The notes beneath the pieces are model-generated. The model saw only the letters and a program-made list of their open reading frames with translations, made no database searches and had not been told where the DNA came from. This document shows positions 1 to 10,639 of a stretch of 64,000 nucleotides of DNA, piece by piece (positions within the stretch are counted from its first letter, which is position 1; each line of letters opens with the position of its first letter). Position numbers and translations under genes: made by a program. The stretch is from Anodontia alba. Lineage: Eukaryota > Mollusca > Bivalvia > Lucinida > Lucinidae. Location of the stretch: positions 137,102,112 through 137,166,111 of the forward strand of contig OZ024823.1 of the NCBI GenBank assembly GCA_964016985.1, in the 5' to 3' direction.

Positions 1-32
1 GTGTAAGATCCTCTATTTTTACTGATTATAAT
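1..32. repeat. Edge fragment of S-type foldback repeat
   Basis: The first bases (gtgtaagatcctc) match the right end of the S-type foldbacks near 4,050 and 16,670. The element is cut by the window edge. A matching outer segment (atgtcataaaactcatatgaccacacgtgtaataacacc at about 256-294, counting both halves) resembles 16,430-16,466. Confidence 0.4.
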
Positions 33-524
33 GTCTGAATGACAATCAGGGATATGACATACCAAATGTCGCAATCCTAAATGGCACTGACATTACAATT
101 GTCAAACACACCCGACTTCCGAATTATGATCAGAGGGAGAGTAGTATAGGATCAGCAACTTTTAATAACTCCGTGCCCTGATTAGACGAAATCGGAATAG
201 CTTTAAGTAACATACATTATCACATGACCGTCAAGTTATTCAGTGAAATAACCCATGTCATAAAACTCATATGACCACACGTGTAATAACACCTGCAAGG
301 CTTCCCATTGGTTCGCTTATTTACCCTCATTAATATTCGTATTACTCCGCTTGTAGATAGCAACCAAGATGGTGTCCATGTTCGCCAATTTTACAACTTT
401 TACTTTTGAAACAGATCCTGCATTCAGTTTTGAGACGAACGACAAAGTTCTGATCGATGGAAATGGAAGACGCAACACAATCACAGTGTTAATAATACGG
501 CTACCAGAAATATTCATGATGGTT

Positions 525-768
525 ATAGTGGGTTGTGGCTTGACGATATGTCTTTGGCCTGGCCCGCCGTGGTCCAACTATTGGTTTTCATTTACTCTTG
601 CATAACGTAGAATTAGCCATGAGTACTCGTCTTTGTTTATTATTGTGATTAATTTGATTTTTATGTTTTCGCTTTGATGCATTGAATGAGTTGGGAGCCT
701 TAATGCTAACTGATTTTTTACGTATTTCTGTATTAAGTGTAGCATCAGGACCCAGGGTGAAGTTGGCT
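525..768 (+). repeat. RepE direct repeat, upstream copy
   Basis: About 245 bases that recur, with scattered substitutions, at about 1,150-1,397 and at about 10,740-10,975. Shared landmarks are gacgatatgtc, ccatgagtactcgtctttg and tttctgtattaag. This copy lies upstream of the ORF relic and the next copy lies downstream, so the coding relic is bracketed by direct repeats. That could be an LTR-like or split-direct-repeat arrangement, or a chance product of tandem rearrangement. Confidence 0.6.
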
Positions 769-773
769 ACCTT

Positions 774-1143
774 ACTGCCAAACTTCTTAGGCAGGGCTAT
801 CGTTACTTTAAACTTCGTAAGGCGTTTTCGAAATTTTATCGCAGATACAGTGCCTTGTTAGAAAAATATAGCGTCAGCCTGAAAACACTTCTGCAACAAG
901 GTATATCGGAACCCGAATTCTACGGTGACTTAGTGTACAGATTTAGTAAAATTGTAGGTAAATCTAAATTTTCGGAGCAATTCAGAAAACTTATTAACTG
1001 CTATAAAAGAATTGGCTATAGCCTGGATATTATGTGGCAGACCGCATGCCTAGTTGTCAACCCAATCATTGTTATGGCTATGCTTCACTCTTTAAATGCA
1101 CGACGGCGATTCGGGCCTCAGACTCAATGACGGCCTCTTCGTA
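774..1143 (+). pseudogene. Transposon ORF relic (C-terminal fragment)
   Basis: An open frame runs from about 774 through AKLLRQGYRYFKLRKAFSKF, then SLKTLLQQGISEPEFYGDLV and FSEQFRKLINCYKRIGYSLD. It is rich in Lys, Arg, Tyr and Phe, unlike the low-complexity shadows elsewhere. No initiator Met is apparent. Near 1,072 the likely original frame is lost. Reading one base over gives GYASLFKCTTAIRASDSMTA and a TAA at 1,141-1,143. A deletion copy at about 10,645-10,732 keeps KTLL-QGLSEPE and the same DSMTASS-stop ending, so this is a repeat-borne protein and not a host gene. I think it is the tail of a retroelement-type polyprotein but cannot assign a family from sequence alone. Confidence 0.6.
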
Positions 1144-1149
1144 AAACTT

Positions 1150-2080
1150 TAACCAGTGGGTTGGGGCTTGATGATATGTCTTTTGCTTGGCCCGCCGTGG
1201 TTCAACCATTGGTTTTCATTTACTCTGGCATACAGTAGAATTAGCCATGAGTACTCGTCTTTGTTTATTATAGTGATTAATTTGATTTTTTATGTTTTCG
1301 CTTTGATGCTCTGACTGAGTTGGGAGCCTTTATGCGAACTGAATTTTTATGTATTTCTGTATTAAGAGTAGCATCGGGACCCTGGGTGAAGTTAGCTAGC
1401 TGTAAAAGTGCTTTAAAACCCCCGGTGGTTCGCTCTTCCGACCGTTCTAAGGCGGTGGTCCCGGTGTTAGTCTTACTCCTTGTTGCTTTGTGGTTTTTTC
1501 TACGAGGCGATTTGTTGTATGTCTTTCCGTGTGTCATTTTGTTCTTGTGTTTTTAAGTCCTTTTAGTATTGCAATTACCTCGCTTGGGGAAGAGAGAGCT
1601 AATCTTAGTGCTTTTCGTACGTTTGTTCGGTTTGTGCTTGTTTAGATTTGTCGGTTTCCTCTTCCTCTTGGGGTCTGGGAAGGGCTGCGGTTTGTGATTG
1701 TGGCACTCCCTGGACTTTCCTCTTACCTTTTTTTTTTATTCTACGAGGCGATTTGTTTTATGTCTAACCTTGTGTTATTTTTTTTTCTTGTGTTTTTCAG
1801 TCCTTTTAGCATTGTGATTACCTGGCTTTGGGAAAAGAGAGCTAATGTTAGTGCTTTTCGTACGTTTGTTCGATTTGTGCTTGTTTGGATTTGTCGGTTT
1901 TCTCTTCCTGTTGGTGTCTGGTAAAGGCTGCGGGTTGTGATTGTGGCACTCCCTGGACTTTTCTCTTACTTTTTTTTTTTTTAAATTCGATGTTTTCCGG
2001 CAACATATTTGGAGACATTTTCAATGTTGTCAAAGAGTCAATGAAAAATGTTCGACTCCTCCAGAAAAGCATTGGAGGAT
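1150..2080 (+). repeat. RepE dispersed repeat, downstream part with tandem duplication
   Basis: Follows directly after the ORF relic. It holds the second direct repeat (about 1,150-1,397), then a unit starting ctacgaggcgatttg at 1,500 that is repeated from 1,741, a 241-base period. Both units carry agtccttttag, gtgcttttcgtacgtttg and ggcactccctggac. The same order is seen at 10,740-11,580. Hydrophobic open frames here (for example 1,320-1,556 and 1,694-1,924) are translations of T-rich repeat and are not called as genes. Confidence 0.65.
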
Positions 2081-2092
2081 AACACGTTATAG

Positions 2093-2268
2093 AAAAACCA
2101 TGGTTATTGTCGAGGTTTTGGGTATACTGTAAATTATACCATAGTTTGGTGACCTTTCACTGTCTGACCCCAAACGAGGCGGAGCCGAGTTTGGGTCAGA
2201 CAGTGAAAGGTCACCAAATTATGATATAATTTACAGTATTCCCAAAACCGAGACAATAACATGGTTTA
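2093..2268. repeat. Foldback element with about 80-base arms
   Basis: The arms pair as aaccatggttattgtcgagg / tcgagacaataacatggttt and ttggtgacctttcactgtct / agacagtgaaaggtcaccaa, around a short centre (accccaaacgaggcggagcc). A weaker relative may lie at about 3,293-3,376. No coding content. Confidence 0.75.
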
Positions 2269-2284
2269 TCTGTTTTAACCAATG

Positions 2285-2440
2285 TATGGGTCTGTTTTTG
2301 TTTTTGTTTTTGGGGTTTTTTTTTGTTTTGTTTTTTTGTTTTTGTTTTTTCTTACAAAAACTATACTTTTATTTATTTAGTATATCTTTTTCTACTTTTT
2401 TACTTTTATTTCTCTTTTTTTTTTATATATTTATGGTAAA
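2285..2440. repeat. T-rich low-complexity tract
   Basis: Runs of T broken by single G, A or C bases. Confidence 0.8.
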
Positions 2441-2754
2441 AAGGTAACAGGCAGTCTGATGAAATGCTGTACCAATTGACCTTATGTACTAAAAAGGATG
2501 AAACACCCCACCGTTTTTTAATTAAACAAACTGAGGCACTACTGCTAAAATCTGATTGGTTGCAATCTTGTCAATCACAAGATATTACATCAGCATCTTA
2601 ATATGGGTCAAACTTTGTTGCAATCTGGTTGGTCAGCTGTAGCTTTGGTCATTATAATATACTCCAGACAGACTGTCTGGTTTCATGTGTTTTATTCAAC
2701 AAAAAATGTCATTTTTAAATAAAAAAATTGCTCAGTGCAGAAGTAAATTTGAAG

Positions 2755-3239
2755 TTTCTCTAACCTTTACCACTCTCTGGATAATATCAGCAGACAATAT
2801 ATTTGATGATACTTTCTAAGTTTTTCCAGCCAACAGAATTTGACATTTCATGCAAACTGTCTCTAGTTGAGACAATGTACATGAAATGTCAAATCCAGTT
2901 ACCTAAGAAAAAAAATAAGAAAACTATTTAAAAAATGTCATCTGCTGAAAATTGATGGTTAGCACTCTGGACATTTTCAGCAGACAACATATTGGTGATA
3001 GTTTATTTTTTTCCAATAACCATTTGACATTTGGAGACAATTTGCATGAAATGTCAAATTCTGTTTTCTAGGAAAAAATACGAAAATGTTCAAATTGTCT
3101 GCTGAAACAAAATTCAACATACAACATTTTGAAATATTTTTCTTATTTTTCCCAGAAAACAAAAACCTGTTTTTTTGGGGGGATAATATCAACTTGTCAT
3201 CGCCTGCGGAATTAGCCCAGAGAGTGAAAAAGGTTAAGG
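2755..3239. repeat. T1 compound foldback (at least two partial copies)
   Basis: Carries T1 landmarks: cctttaccactctctgg at the left, paired tttgacatttcatgcaaa and catgaaatgtcaaat segments, and aggttaa at the right (3,233-3,239). A second T1 left arm begins near 2,959 (ttagcactctgg), so two elements are fused or one inserted in the other. The left flank is ctaa and not TTAA. Confidence 0.65.
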
Positions 3240-3879
3240 TGCACTGATGAGTTGACAGTCATTCTAAAGTACACCTGTGAGATCTATAAATAAAACCATG
3301 GGTTAATTTTCAAATCTGAAAATTATCCCATGGTCCAGCTATGGTATAATTTTCGGTTATTGAGATTTAACCTTAGTTTTATTTACATAGAGACAATGGA
3401 ACATCCATTGGTTAAGTCTCTGATAGTCAATAAATATGTCAAATTAAAATCCAAGCTACAGTTAAAACGTTTAATATTCTTGAAACTGCCATTTACTTGA
3501 GTGTGTCAGCCACCGTATAAACTGTATTGATCAAGGTCAATGAGCTTTAAATATGACAGCTGACTGTGGGGATTTTCCTACTGATTGTCAGTAACGTATT
3601 GACTCGTTGAATGAGGTTTTTTAATGGAATATTTAGTTTTGAATTGATTTATTCCAATGAAATATTTACTATCTCGAATAAAAATCATCATTATTTCCTA
3701 CAGTCCTACAGTTTAACGAAGTAAAAAATAGCATTTTTATCTTGTTTCTAGTTATTTTCGGTACTAACCAAATAATATGCGAACTATTTTTGTTGCGTAG
3801 TATTATTGAATCCTCGGTATTGAGTTGTTCCGCTTAGATATAGAAAGCCGTAATCCTAATATATTTTGAGCATTTTTGG

Positions 3880-4062
3880 ATATCGGAAGGGCCATGTGAT
3901 AAACAGAATATTACATTCGTGGTTATTTAATATGAAATTTATGAACCTCGTTGGGTAATTTCGGTATTTTGCTCGCCAAGGCTTGCAAACTACCGAAATT
4001 TCCCAAGCTCGTTTAAAAAATTTCATATTGAATGACTTCTCATGTAAGATCCTCTCTTTATA
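3880..4062. repeat. S-type foldback repeat
   Basis: Left arm tgtgataaacagaatattac and right arm atgacttctcatgtaagatc match the copy at 16,563-16,675. An inner hairpin pairs gggtaatttcggtatttt with actaccgaaatttccc. Confidence 0.6.
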
Positions 4063-4079
4063 CTCCGCAGACGGAAACA

Positions 4080-5720
4080 TAGTACAAAATTTGTCTTACA
4101 AGCCTAACAGAAATTATAGTTTCTTAATATAATTGAATTAATGTTTAGTATAATAAAAAATACCTGCATATGTATGTGGGTGTATGCATGCCTGTATGTT
4201 CGTGTTCGTATGTTTACGTGTTGCGTATGCATATGTAAAAGCTAATCTTTCTGCTTACGCGATTCATATGGTACCGCACATAACAAATTGGCTATTCCGA
4301 CCCTGCACTGTTTTTATTCGTATAAACTAAACTGCATCTTGCGTCTGCTGCCACAATGGGACTGGTCAGTCTGCACATGCCAGCGCACCCTGCTCAGTGT
4401 TCACGACAACAACCACAATTCACGGAACCTGAGAAACCCCGACCAGACTACACAACCTAGCGCAGCCCGCTCCGTATTCCTAAATAACTCAGGTAACATA
4501 TGCAGAATCGGAGTAGCGTACGCTGCAATATATAGTTTGTGGGTTTCCTGCTCAGACTCGGACACTTTTCTGCTTCTCGGAATTTGAACAGTAAAACCAA
4601 CAAACAATTAAATAACATTAATATGAAAATACCACTCGCCGAACTGTCCACTGACGGCGCTGTTTTGTTGCCTGATTGTCCTTCATTTGGACAGTGTCGG
4701 TGGGTGTATATATAGTAAGGCTATAACCTGAAACGCATCACTTCCACGCTTTATGCGCTTTTCGCGCTTTATGCATTTAGCAACCAGTTTAGCCTTATTA
4801 AAGCTACTATTAATTAACAAACGGTACTACAGGAGAAAAAGTACCACCTATATTAAAAACTAGAATGTGGTCAGCTTGCGTTGCGGTCTGCCCTGAGTCG
4901 TAACAGATTCCCAACTATTTTGTACAAGGGAGGTACTTTTTGTGGCTTCTAGCAAAACAAGCCCTCTCTGAAAGGGGTTCTTTAAGAGGAATACTTTTTT
5001 CTCCCAAGGGTAGCCTATTATTTCGTTTTAGCGTAGACTTTTTTCATAAGGGAGCCAAACCAAATTTGAAAGAGTTACCTCTTATGAAAGTGTGCTCATT
5101 CGCCTTAGATAAATAATGCACTATTCCGACTCACAGTTCTTAGCAGATATTTCGGCCTTACGGGATAAAAGTTAGAAATGAAAATACCCAGGAAAGACCT
5201 CAGTCACAAAACTCACTAAGGTACCGAAAGAGAAGGGAAATAAAGATGAGCATCAATAATGAGTTATGAACGAGAAGTCAGATGCGTCTGACTTTGCGAA
5301 GATGGTGAAGAAGCGCCAGACAAACAGCGATGCCATGACACAAGTAGAGAAAAAAAAATAGCCGTAACTAAGGAGACATAAATGACATTAATAAACACTA
5401 ATAGATTCTAAAACGAATGGGCCTTGTATGCCAAGAACACACTCACAAAAGTGAAAACAGACGATGACCCTTTTCAAAACAGGTTTACTGTTGTGCTTTG
5501 TGTCTATCTGGTATTGTGAATAGTTCGTTGAGGAAAAGGAAGTTGGTTGTCTTGCGTAGCTTTGATTTGTAATATGGGGTGCAATCTGTCATGGTTTATT
5601 TGCTCTTTCTATTGGTGTCACTGGTAGGCTATGTTTTTATTGTAGTTCTTCCTGGACGTCTTCTATAGTATTTTTATATATAAAGCTAAAAGGAAGTCAC
5701 AAAAATGTGTGTGGTTGTAA
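4080..5720. other. Gene-free stretch, mostly unassigned
   Basis: The open frames at 4,288-4,587 and 4,401-4,651 overlap on opposite strands without recognisable domains or splice context. A degenerate PalD-like foldback (gaaaggggttctttaagagg pairing loosely with the Pyr-rich side) lies at about 4,940-5,065. I see nothing else. Confidence 0.4.
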
Positions 5721-5723
5721 ATT

Positions 5724-5754
5724 GGGTGGGGGTGGGGGGGGGAGGAGGGGGGAG
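5724..5754 (+). repeat. G-rich tract (potential G-quadruplex)
   Basis: Four or more runs of at least three G separated by one or two bases (gggtgggggtgggggggg followed by aggagggggg). It fits the G3+N1-7 pattern. The short open frame over it (5,705-5,950) has no recognisable domain. Confidence 0.7.
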
Positions 5755-5984
5755 AGAACTAACAAGTTTATCCAGTTCCCTTCAATCCATTTTTTTTATT
5801 TTAAAATATAAATGCAAGTACCCAGAAGAGTATCGCGTCAAGAAGCATGGCCGACCTAAAGTGTCGAACGTTGAAGAAGCTGGAAATAATGCTGCAAAAC
5901 CTAAACGGTCCAGCTGCAATAACAGACATATAAACAAACAGAAACTTTAACAGACAAACCGTCTTGGAAAGGTCAGTGATAACA

Positions 5985-6095
5985 TTACTGGGGATTAAAA
6001 CTACTTTTATTCTCGCGGAACCTCATCTTTAATTCCGAGGCAGCTCTAAATTACAAGCACATGTGTGGTCCGCGTAGGAAGTCCTCTAAATTTCC
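5985..6095. repeat. RepA fragment
   Basis: Shares with the copies at 35,520-35,620 and 52,430-52,510 a ttttattctcgcggaacctc-like start followed by tacaagcacat and a 'ggtccgcgtaggaagtcctc' segment. Confidence 0.4.
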
Positions 6096-6455
6096 AGAAA
6101 TATATTATACTAAAATATGTCTTCTCACAAACACTACGAAGAAATTAAGTTGAGGTCTCAATAATGAATAGAAGAGATACAGCCTAAAGAAATGCGGCAT
6201 GAAAAACAAACAACAAAAAAACAGCATATTTTTATAGCTAAAGCCAAATATAACGGGCAGATTCTTTTGGTTCCTCAAGAAGACCGTGCCTCGTGATTGT
6301 GACTTTTCATAGGCAATTTCATTTATAGATTTGTTGTTATCTGTATGGTATAAATTATGAAACCATTATACCTATTAAAAGCAATATTTTAATATTGCTT
6401 AATTGAGCTGTCACATTAGAAAAAGGCACTTAGTGGTGTCCGAGTTGTGACTCTT

Positions 6456-6562
6456 CCCAGCTAGCATTCTACCTAAATCTACATCGGGCCGTCATCGGCC
6501 CGTCAGCTACCCTGACGGGCCAATGACGGCCCGATATAGATTTACGTAGAATGCTGATTGGG
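6456..6562. repeat. PalZ copy 1, 107-bp foldback
   Basis: Begins cccagctagcattctacgta and ends cgtagaatgctgattggg. The arms carry atcgggccgtcatcggcccg and its complement around loop agctac. Flanked by TT on both sides. Two other copies (17,872 and 42,781) have the same length. Confidence 0.9.
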
Positions 6563-7771
6563 TTTAAACAGATATAGGGAGCCCTTAACGGAGCCAAAGA
6601 CATGGAGTTTTGCCTGAAACTTCCTCAAGGCCCCTACTACACGTCTGCGAACAACAAAGGCTTTGGCGAGACTGCGCTTATGCGCAGGCTCGCCTGGACC
6701 TTTGCTGATCGCCTATGTGATCATAACCCTCTTCACAAGGACTGACTAAATTTCAGATCAAGTGGTGTATACCGGTACAAGTTGACAGGGTTATTGTAGT
6801 GCGATGTAGTGCAATGATTGCATCAAGGTATTGATAATCATGCTGCAAGTTATTACTATCATCATTTCAAAGAAAACATAAATACATAAAATGTTTAAAC
6901 ACTTTTGGTAATCAAACATCTTCATGTGATTTATAATTAAACTGTCAGTATTTTTCCAATCCTCTTTAATTTAAAAACTTTGCAAAATAACGTATCAAAT
7001 ATAAACTTTGAAGAATGACATTTATTGCACATCAAAAAATAACTGTCTCATGAATTCATCGCAGTTTTATTAAAATGTGTTTTTTTCTTTATTCAGCAAT
7101 CAGGTTTGTTTTGTTTGCATGCATTTTCTGCTGACTTTGAAACTAATCGTTATGTTCGGTCTGTTATGAACAAAACGCACAACAGCTCAAAGTTCCCCGA
7201 GTACACGTTTTCAGTTACTATACTTTAGAAAACTTCAAAACTAGTGTTAGTACCATGTGGCGGCTGTACAACGTCCCCCCGTACTTTGCTATAGTGTGGT
7301 TTATATTTCATGGTCTTTTGTGCTAAATGGGTTCAATGCGCAATTTTTTATACTTTGTACAGGGGCCACTGATGAGATCTATTTGGCCGAAACTAGCTAG
7401 TCTAGCCCAGAATTATTGCCGCTTTAGCTGTTTTCTGATTTGTTTGTTCATTACTATCAAGGGTCATTCTTTTTAGAATATGTCAATAGAGAAAACATTC
7501 CTTGGTACATCTTACAACAGGCATTGTTCCAGCGACGGTTTCAATTAAAACTGATAATGTCTTGTCAAATACTTACAGTGTCACACAAGAGCAGTCTACA
7601 GATGATTTTACCTTACATTTTTTACAAACCTACCACGAACATACAGTATATGCCTAGATTTTATTTAACTGTTAGCCATTCCTCTGACATTCTTAAACAC
7701 CTCGCCATATTATTAGATGTACTCAGTACATTTTCAGGTAACTAAAGTAATTAGTTACGGTGTCCGGACAT
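6563..7771. other. Gene-free stretch, unassigned
   Basis: A short GC-rich palindromic segment (gcgagactgcgcttatgcgc at about 6,665) resembles a PalB scrap. The 7,440-7,745 open frame has no recognisable domain. I see nothing else. Confidence 0.35.
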
Positions 7772-8007
7772 TTAACCCTGAAAATGCCAGGAAAACCTGC
7801 ATCTGAAAACGTCGTCTGCTTATGTCGTATGCTGAATATTCTTGCAAACTTTGCAAACCTATTTTTGCATACAGGCAAATAGTTTGGACCTGATCACACT
7901 AGGAGCAGTCTGATCAGGTTCCACATTGTTTGCAAAAATGACTTTTAAAATCACAAGCAGATGACAAAGCATACGACACTTGTTGTGATTGGCAGTTTAA
8001 GGGTTAA
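7772..8007. repeat. T4 foldback flanked by TTAA
   Basis: TTAA at 7,772-7,775 and 8,004-8,007 brackets ends ccctgaaaatgcca and ggcagtttaaggg. Inner inverted blocks are cgtcgtctgcttatgtcgta / acgacacttgt-type and tgatcacactaggagcagtctgatca. It shares the 'gcaaacAnTGT' and 'cctgatca' motifs with T2/PalW cores. A degenerate PalD follows at about 8,010-8,135. Confidence 0.6.
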
Positions 8008-8560
8008 GGGGGAATGGATACACTTCCAAGAAAAATAATTCTTAACGTAGGCATATTTATTTCCCAATTCCGGGAGACTACTCTTAAAGGAAACAGTCGG
8101 CTGGGAGCAAATTCTTTTCTTTAAGAGGTGTTCCAATTTGGAAAACAATACATATGGAGAAAAGGCAACAACCACTGAACATAGACCTCCCAAAGTATGT
8201 ATTTATTTCTGATACATAAACAGGGATTATTGCATTTGCCTTTAATATTCAGAAAACTATGTCTTTGTTGATGGTCTGCACTTTGTACCGAGAACTCCTG
8301 GATTCGTTCAAAACGTAGAATAAGTAAAGTTAGGAGTACAGTGTCAAAATATTTCAAGTAATCATGGTATAGTTCTTTGCAACAGGTTATGTCTGACAGA
8401 CTATAAAGAAAAGGAAACTAAATAATTTGCTGGGAACTCGTGTTGCTCTGTTTTATCTATAGTCGAACTAATGGCTTTGTCTTTGGAACCATAGAAATAG
8501 GGTCTAGATATGGGTAGTTCGAGCCACTGAGGGTTTATCATGGTGCCATGTCAGGAGGCA

Positions 8561-9153
8561 CATTACGAAAACACGCCCATTCAAATACAGTCGACTCTCG
8601 TTATCTCGAACTCGCTTATCTCGAATAACCGTTTATCTCGAAGTGATAATCTGGTCCCTGTTTTAACACAGAGGTCTACCAACAGTCAATAAAATATTGT
8701 GAAAAAGAGGAGAAATTGCTCCTTAGGAGCAATTTCTCCTCTTTTCCACAATATTTTCAATATATCTCTAACTTAGGAGTCAAATTACGTATTCATTCTG
8801 TTAAAGGTGGTTGTTCGATTAATTGTTTTTTCCTCAGTTCCGTAAATCTGATATGTCGAACTACGGATATCTCGAAGTGTTTCATAGAGTCCCTTGGAGT
8901 TCGAGATAACGAGAGTCGACTGTATATTGAAATTTTCACCACGAAACACTGGAAGTTTTTAGACAAAAAATTCTGATCTTTTTCATATTTCTAAACAGAA
9001 CAAAGACTGTGGGTACTCGTTTGATTAGGTACCCACAATCTTTGTTTTTGAGCAGAAATAAGATAAATAATGTATACCCCTTTAAATCCCAATTTTACCA
9101 TATAAAAGTGGGGTTTAAGGAGGTCAAAATTATCTAGGCATGTTTTCGAGATG
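8561..9153. mobile_element. PalA copy 1, split by TIR-Q
   Basis: Left arm cattacgaaaacacgcccat at 8,561. It resumes at 8,925 (attgaaattttcaccacgaa) and ends tgttttcgagatg at 9,153. The core is shortened: gtgggtactcgtttgattag then gtacccac. It sits inside TIR-R and contains TIR-Q. Confidence 0.8.
8588..8922. mobile_element. TIR-Q copy 1 (pogo-like ends, TA target)
   Basis: 335 bases. The ends cagtcgactctcgttatctc and gagataacgagagtcgactg are perfect complements. TA lies on both sides (8,586-8,587 and 8,923-8,924). Inside is a hairpin pairing ggagaaattgctcct with aggagcaatttctcc. End sequence and TA target suit a Tc1/mariner-pogo-type non-autonomous element. No transposase frame. Confidence 0.9.
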
Positions 9154-9811
9154 AAATGGGGATAATTTGGGGAAGTCTTTTAGATCTTTTGTAAATAATG
9201 CTATCTTGCAATGAGGCGATTCTAATAAATACATAATACATGCGTTTTTTATGATAAAATAAGAACATTACCCCAAAGGTTCCCTAAATATTTTTGCTTC
9301 TACTTGAGCTATCATAAGAATTTCCTAGGTACTCAGAAACGAGTTCGAATCCGCTATGGTAAAGGAGCCATCGGAGTTCGAGTCATTGAAGTTTTACCGA
9401 ATAGATTTCTGATAAAGCACATTTTGTGAATCAAAATAATGACCTGGATTATCCGCTACATTTTATTGCAGTGTATAGCAAAAAAAAAAACGTCAGTTTA
9501 AAAACTTATTCTCTATATATGATTATAAAACGTAAGTGCTGACAGAAATTATACAATCACAAAAATGACTTGAATAGAGAACAAGTTAGTGCGCTTGTCA
9601 AGTTTTTTTTTTTTCTGTATCAGACGAGATGCAGCATGGCGTTTGCATCCCCATAAAATCCCAAAGTAGGCAAGGTTTAGAGACAATGTAATAAAATTTA
9701 ATAGACTGTATTTCTAGAGTAGTTATAATTACAATGAAACCTCTATATTAGGTAAACACTGTCAATGAATGATCTGCTACAGATATCAGAAATATTTAAC
9801 TTTTATTAATC

Positions 9812-10015
9812 TTAACCCTTGTCCTGCTGAACCCGGATATACCCTGCCTCTGCAAACAGTGTAGATCCAGATCAGTTGGCTTCTGATCTGGATCTGCACT
9901 GTTTGTCATTAAGTATTTGAATATGTATGAACAACTTGGAACAACAGGTAATCTGACTGGTTGAAAATTAGAAATTGGCATGGCATCTTTATTTATTCAG
10001 CATGACAAGGGTTAA
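9812..10015. mobile_element. T2 copy 1 (TTAA-flanked foldback)
   Basis: TTAA on both sides. Ends cccttgtcctgctgaa and catgacaaggg. Hairpin: gtgtagatccagatcagttggcttc against its near complement. The 9,796-9,981 open frame is a translation of this element. Confidence 0.85.
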
Positions 10016-10235
10016 TGATAAGGGATACACTTTCAGGGGCCAGGGCAGCTCTGTCAAAACTGTTTTGCCTCCCATCTGATCGATTTCAGCAGAAGAGAAT
10101 TTGCTCACAGCTGGAGAAACTGTTTTTTTCTTTTAGAGTAGAGCCCTTTTAAGAAGGGGATGTGTGCACAGTAAAGCATCCAGAAGGTTCCGAAAGTTGT
10201 ATTTCTTTTTAGAAACAACGGAGATTCTATCAAGT
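10016..10235. repeat. PalD copy
   Basis: Starts gggatacactttcaggggcc, then a left arm around agaagagaatttgctc and a right arm cttttagagtagagcccttt. It abuts T2 with no gap. Confidence 0.6.
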
Positions 10236-10639
10236 GTACCTGGTTGCCTTAACAGGAACGGGTAAAACATACGCATCGCTATGTAAAACATTGCTAATTT
10301 AGAGACACAGTATCCTAAAATGTTGTTTACAAAATATTTTAATTCTCTGCTTACGTGCGTGCAAGAGTGTGCGTGCGTCCCGGATTAAACATCATCAAAC
10401 AGCCTATAAAATTTGTAAAAGCCGATATCCTGGTAAAGCGAGACAACAGTTTTCGTGTGTTGTCTCCTTACACTAGCTGCTTGGACATAGACTTGTGCAT
10501 TTGCTGATGTGTTTAATTTACCAATATACGATATTATCAACATGCACTGGTGGTTTGTTTGGAGTTTTATGGCCCATTTAACACTATTATGGACATATCG
10601 AACCGGTACGTTTACTTAACCACATATTTCCTGGTTTCT

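Larger units (their letters stand above)
8460..9400. mobile_element. TIR-R copy 1, split by PalA
   Basis: Left end agtcgaactaatggctttg and 'gtagttcgagccactgaggg'. Right end atcggagttcgagtcattga then agttttacc. The pieces 8,460-8,560 and 9,154-9,400 join into one R element matching 12,683-13,040, and the PalA between them is an insertion. Only half of the R hairpin core survives (gaggcgattctaataaatac). Confidence 0.75.

Noticed and set aside
525..1400. A complete LTR retrotransposon
   Set aside because: No primer-binding site, polypurine tract or target duplication could be identified, and the two direct repeats do not share the same 3' boundary.
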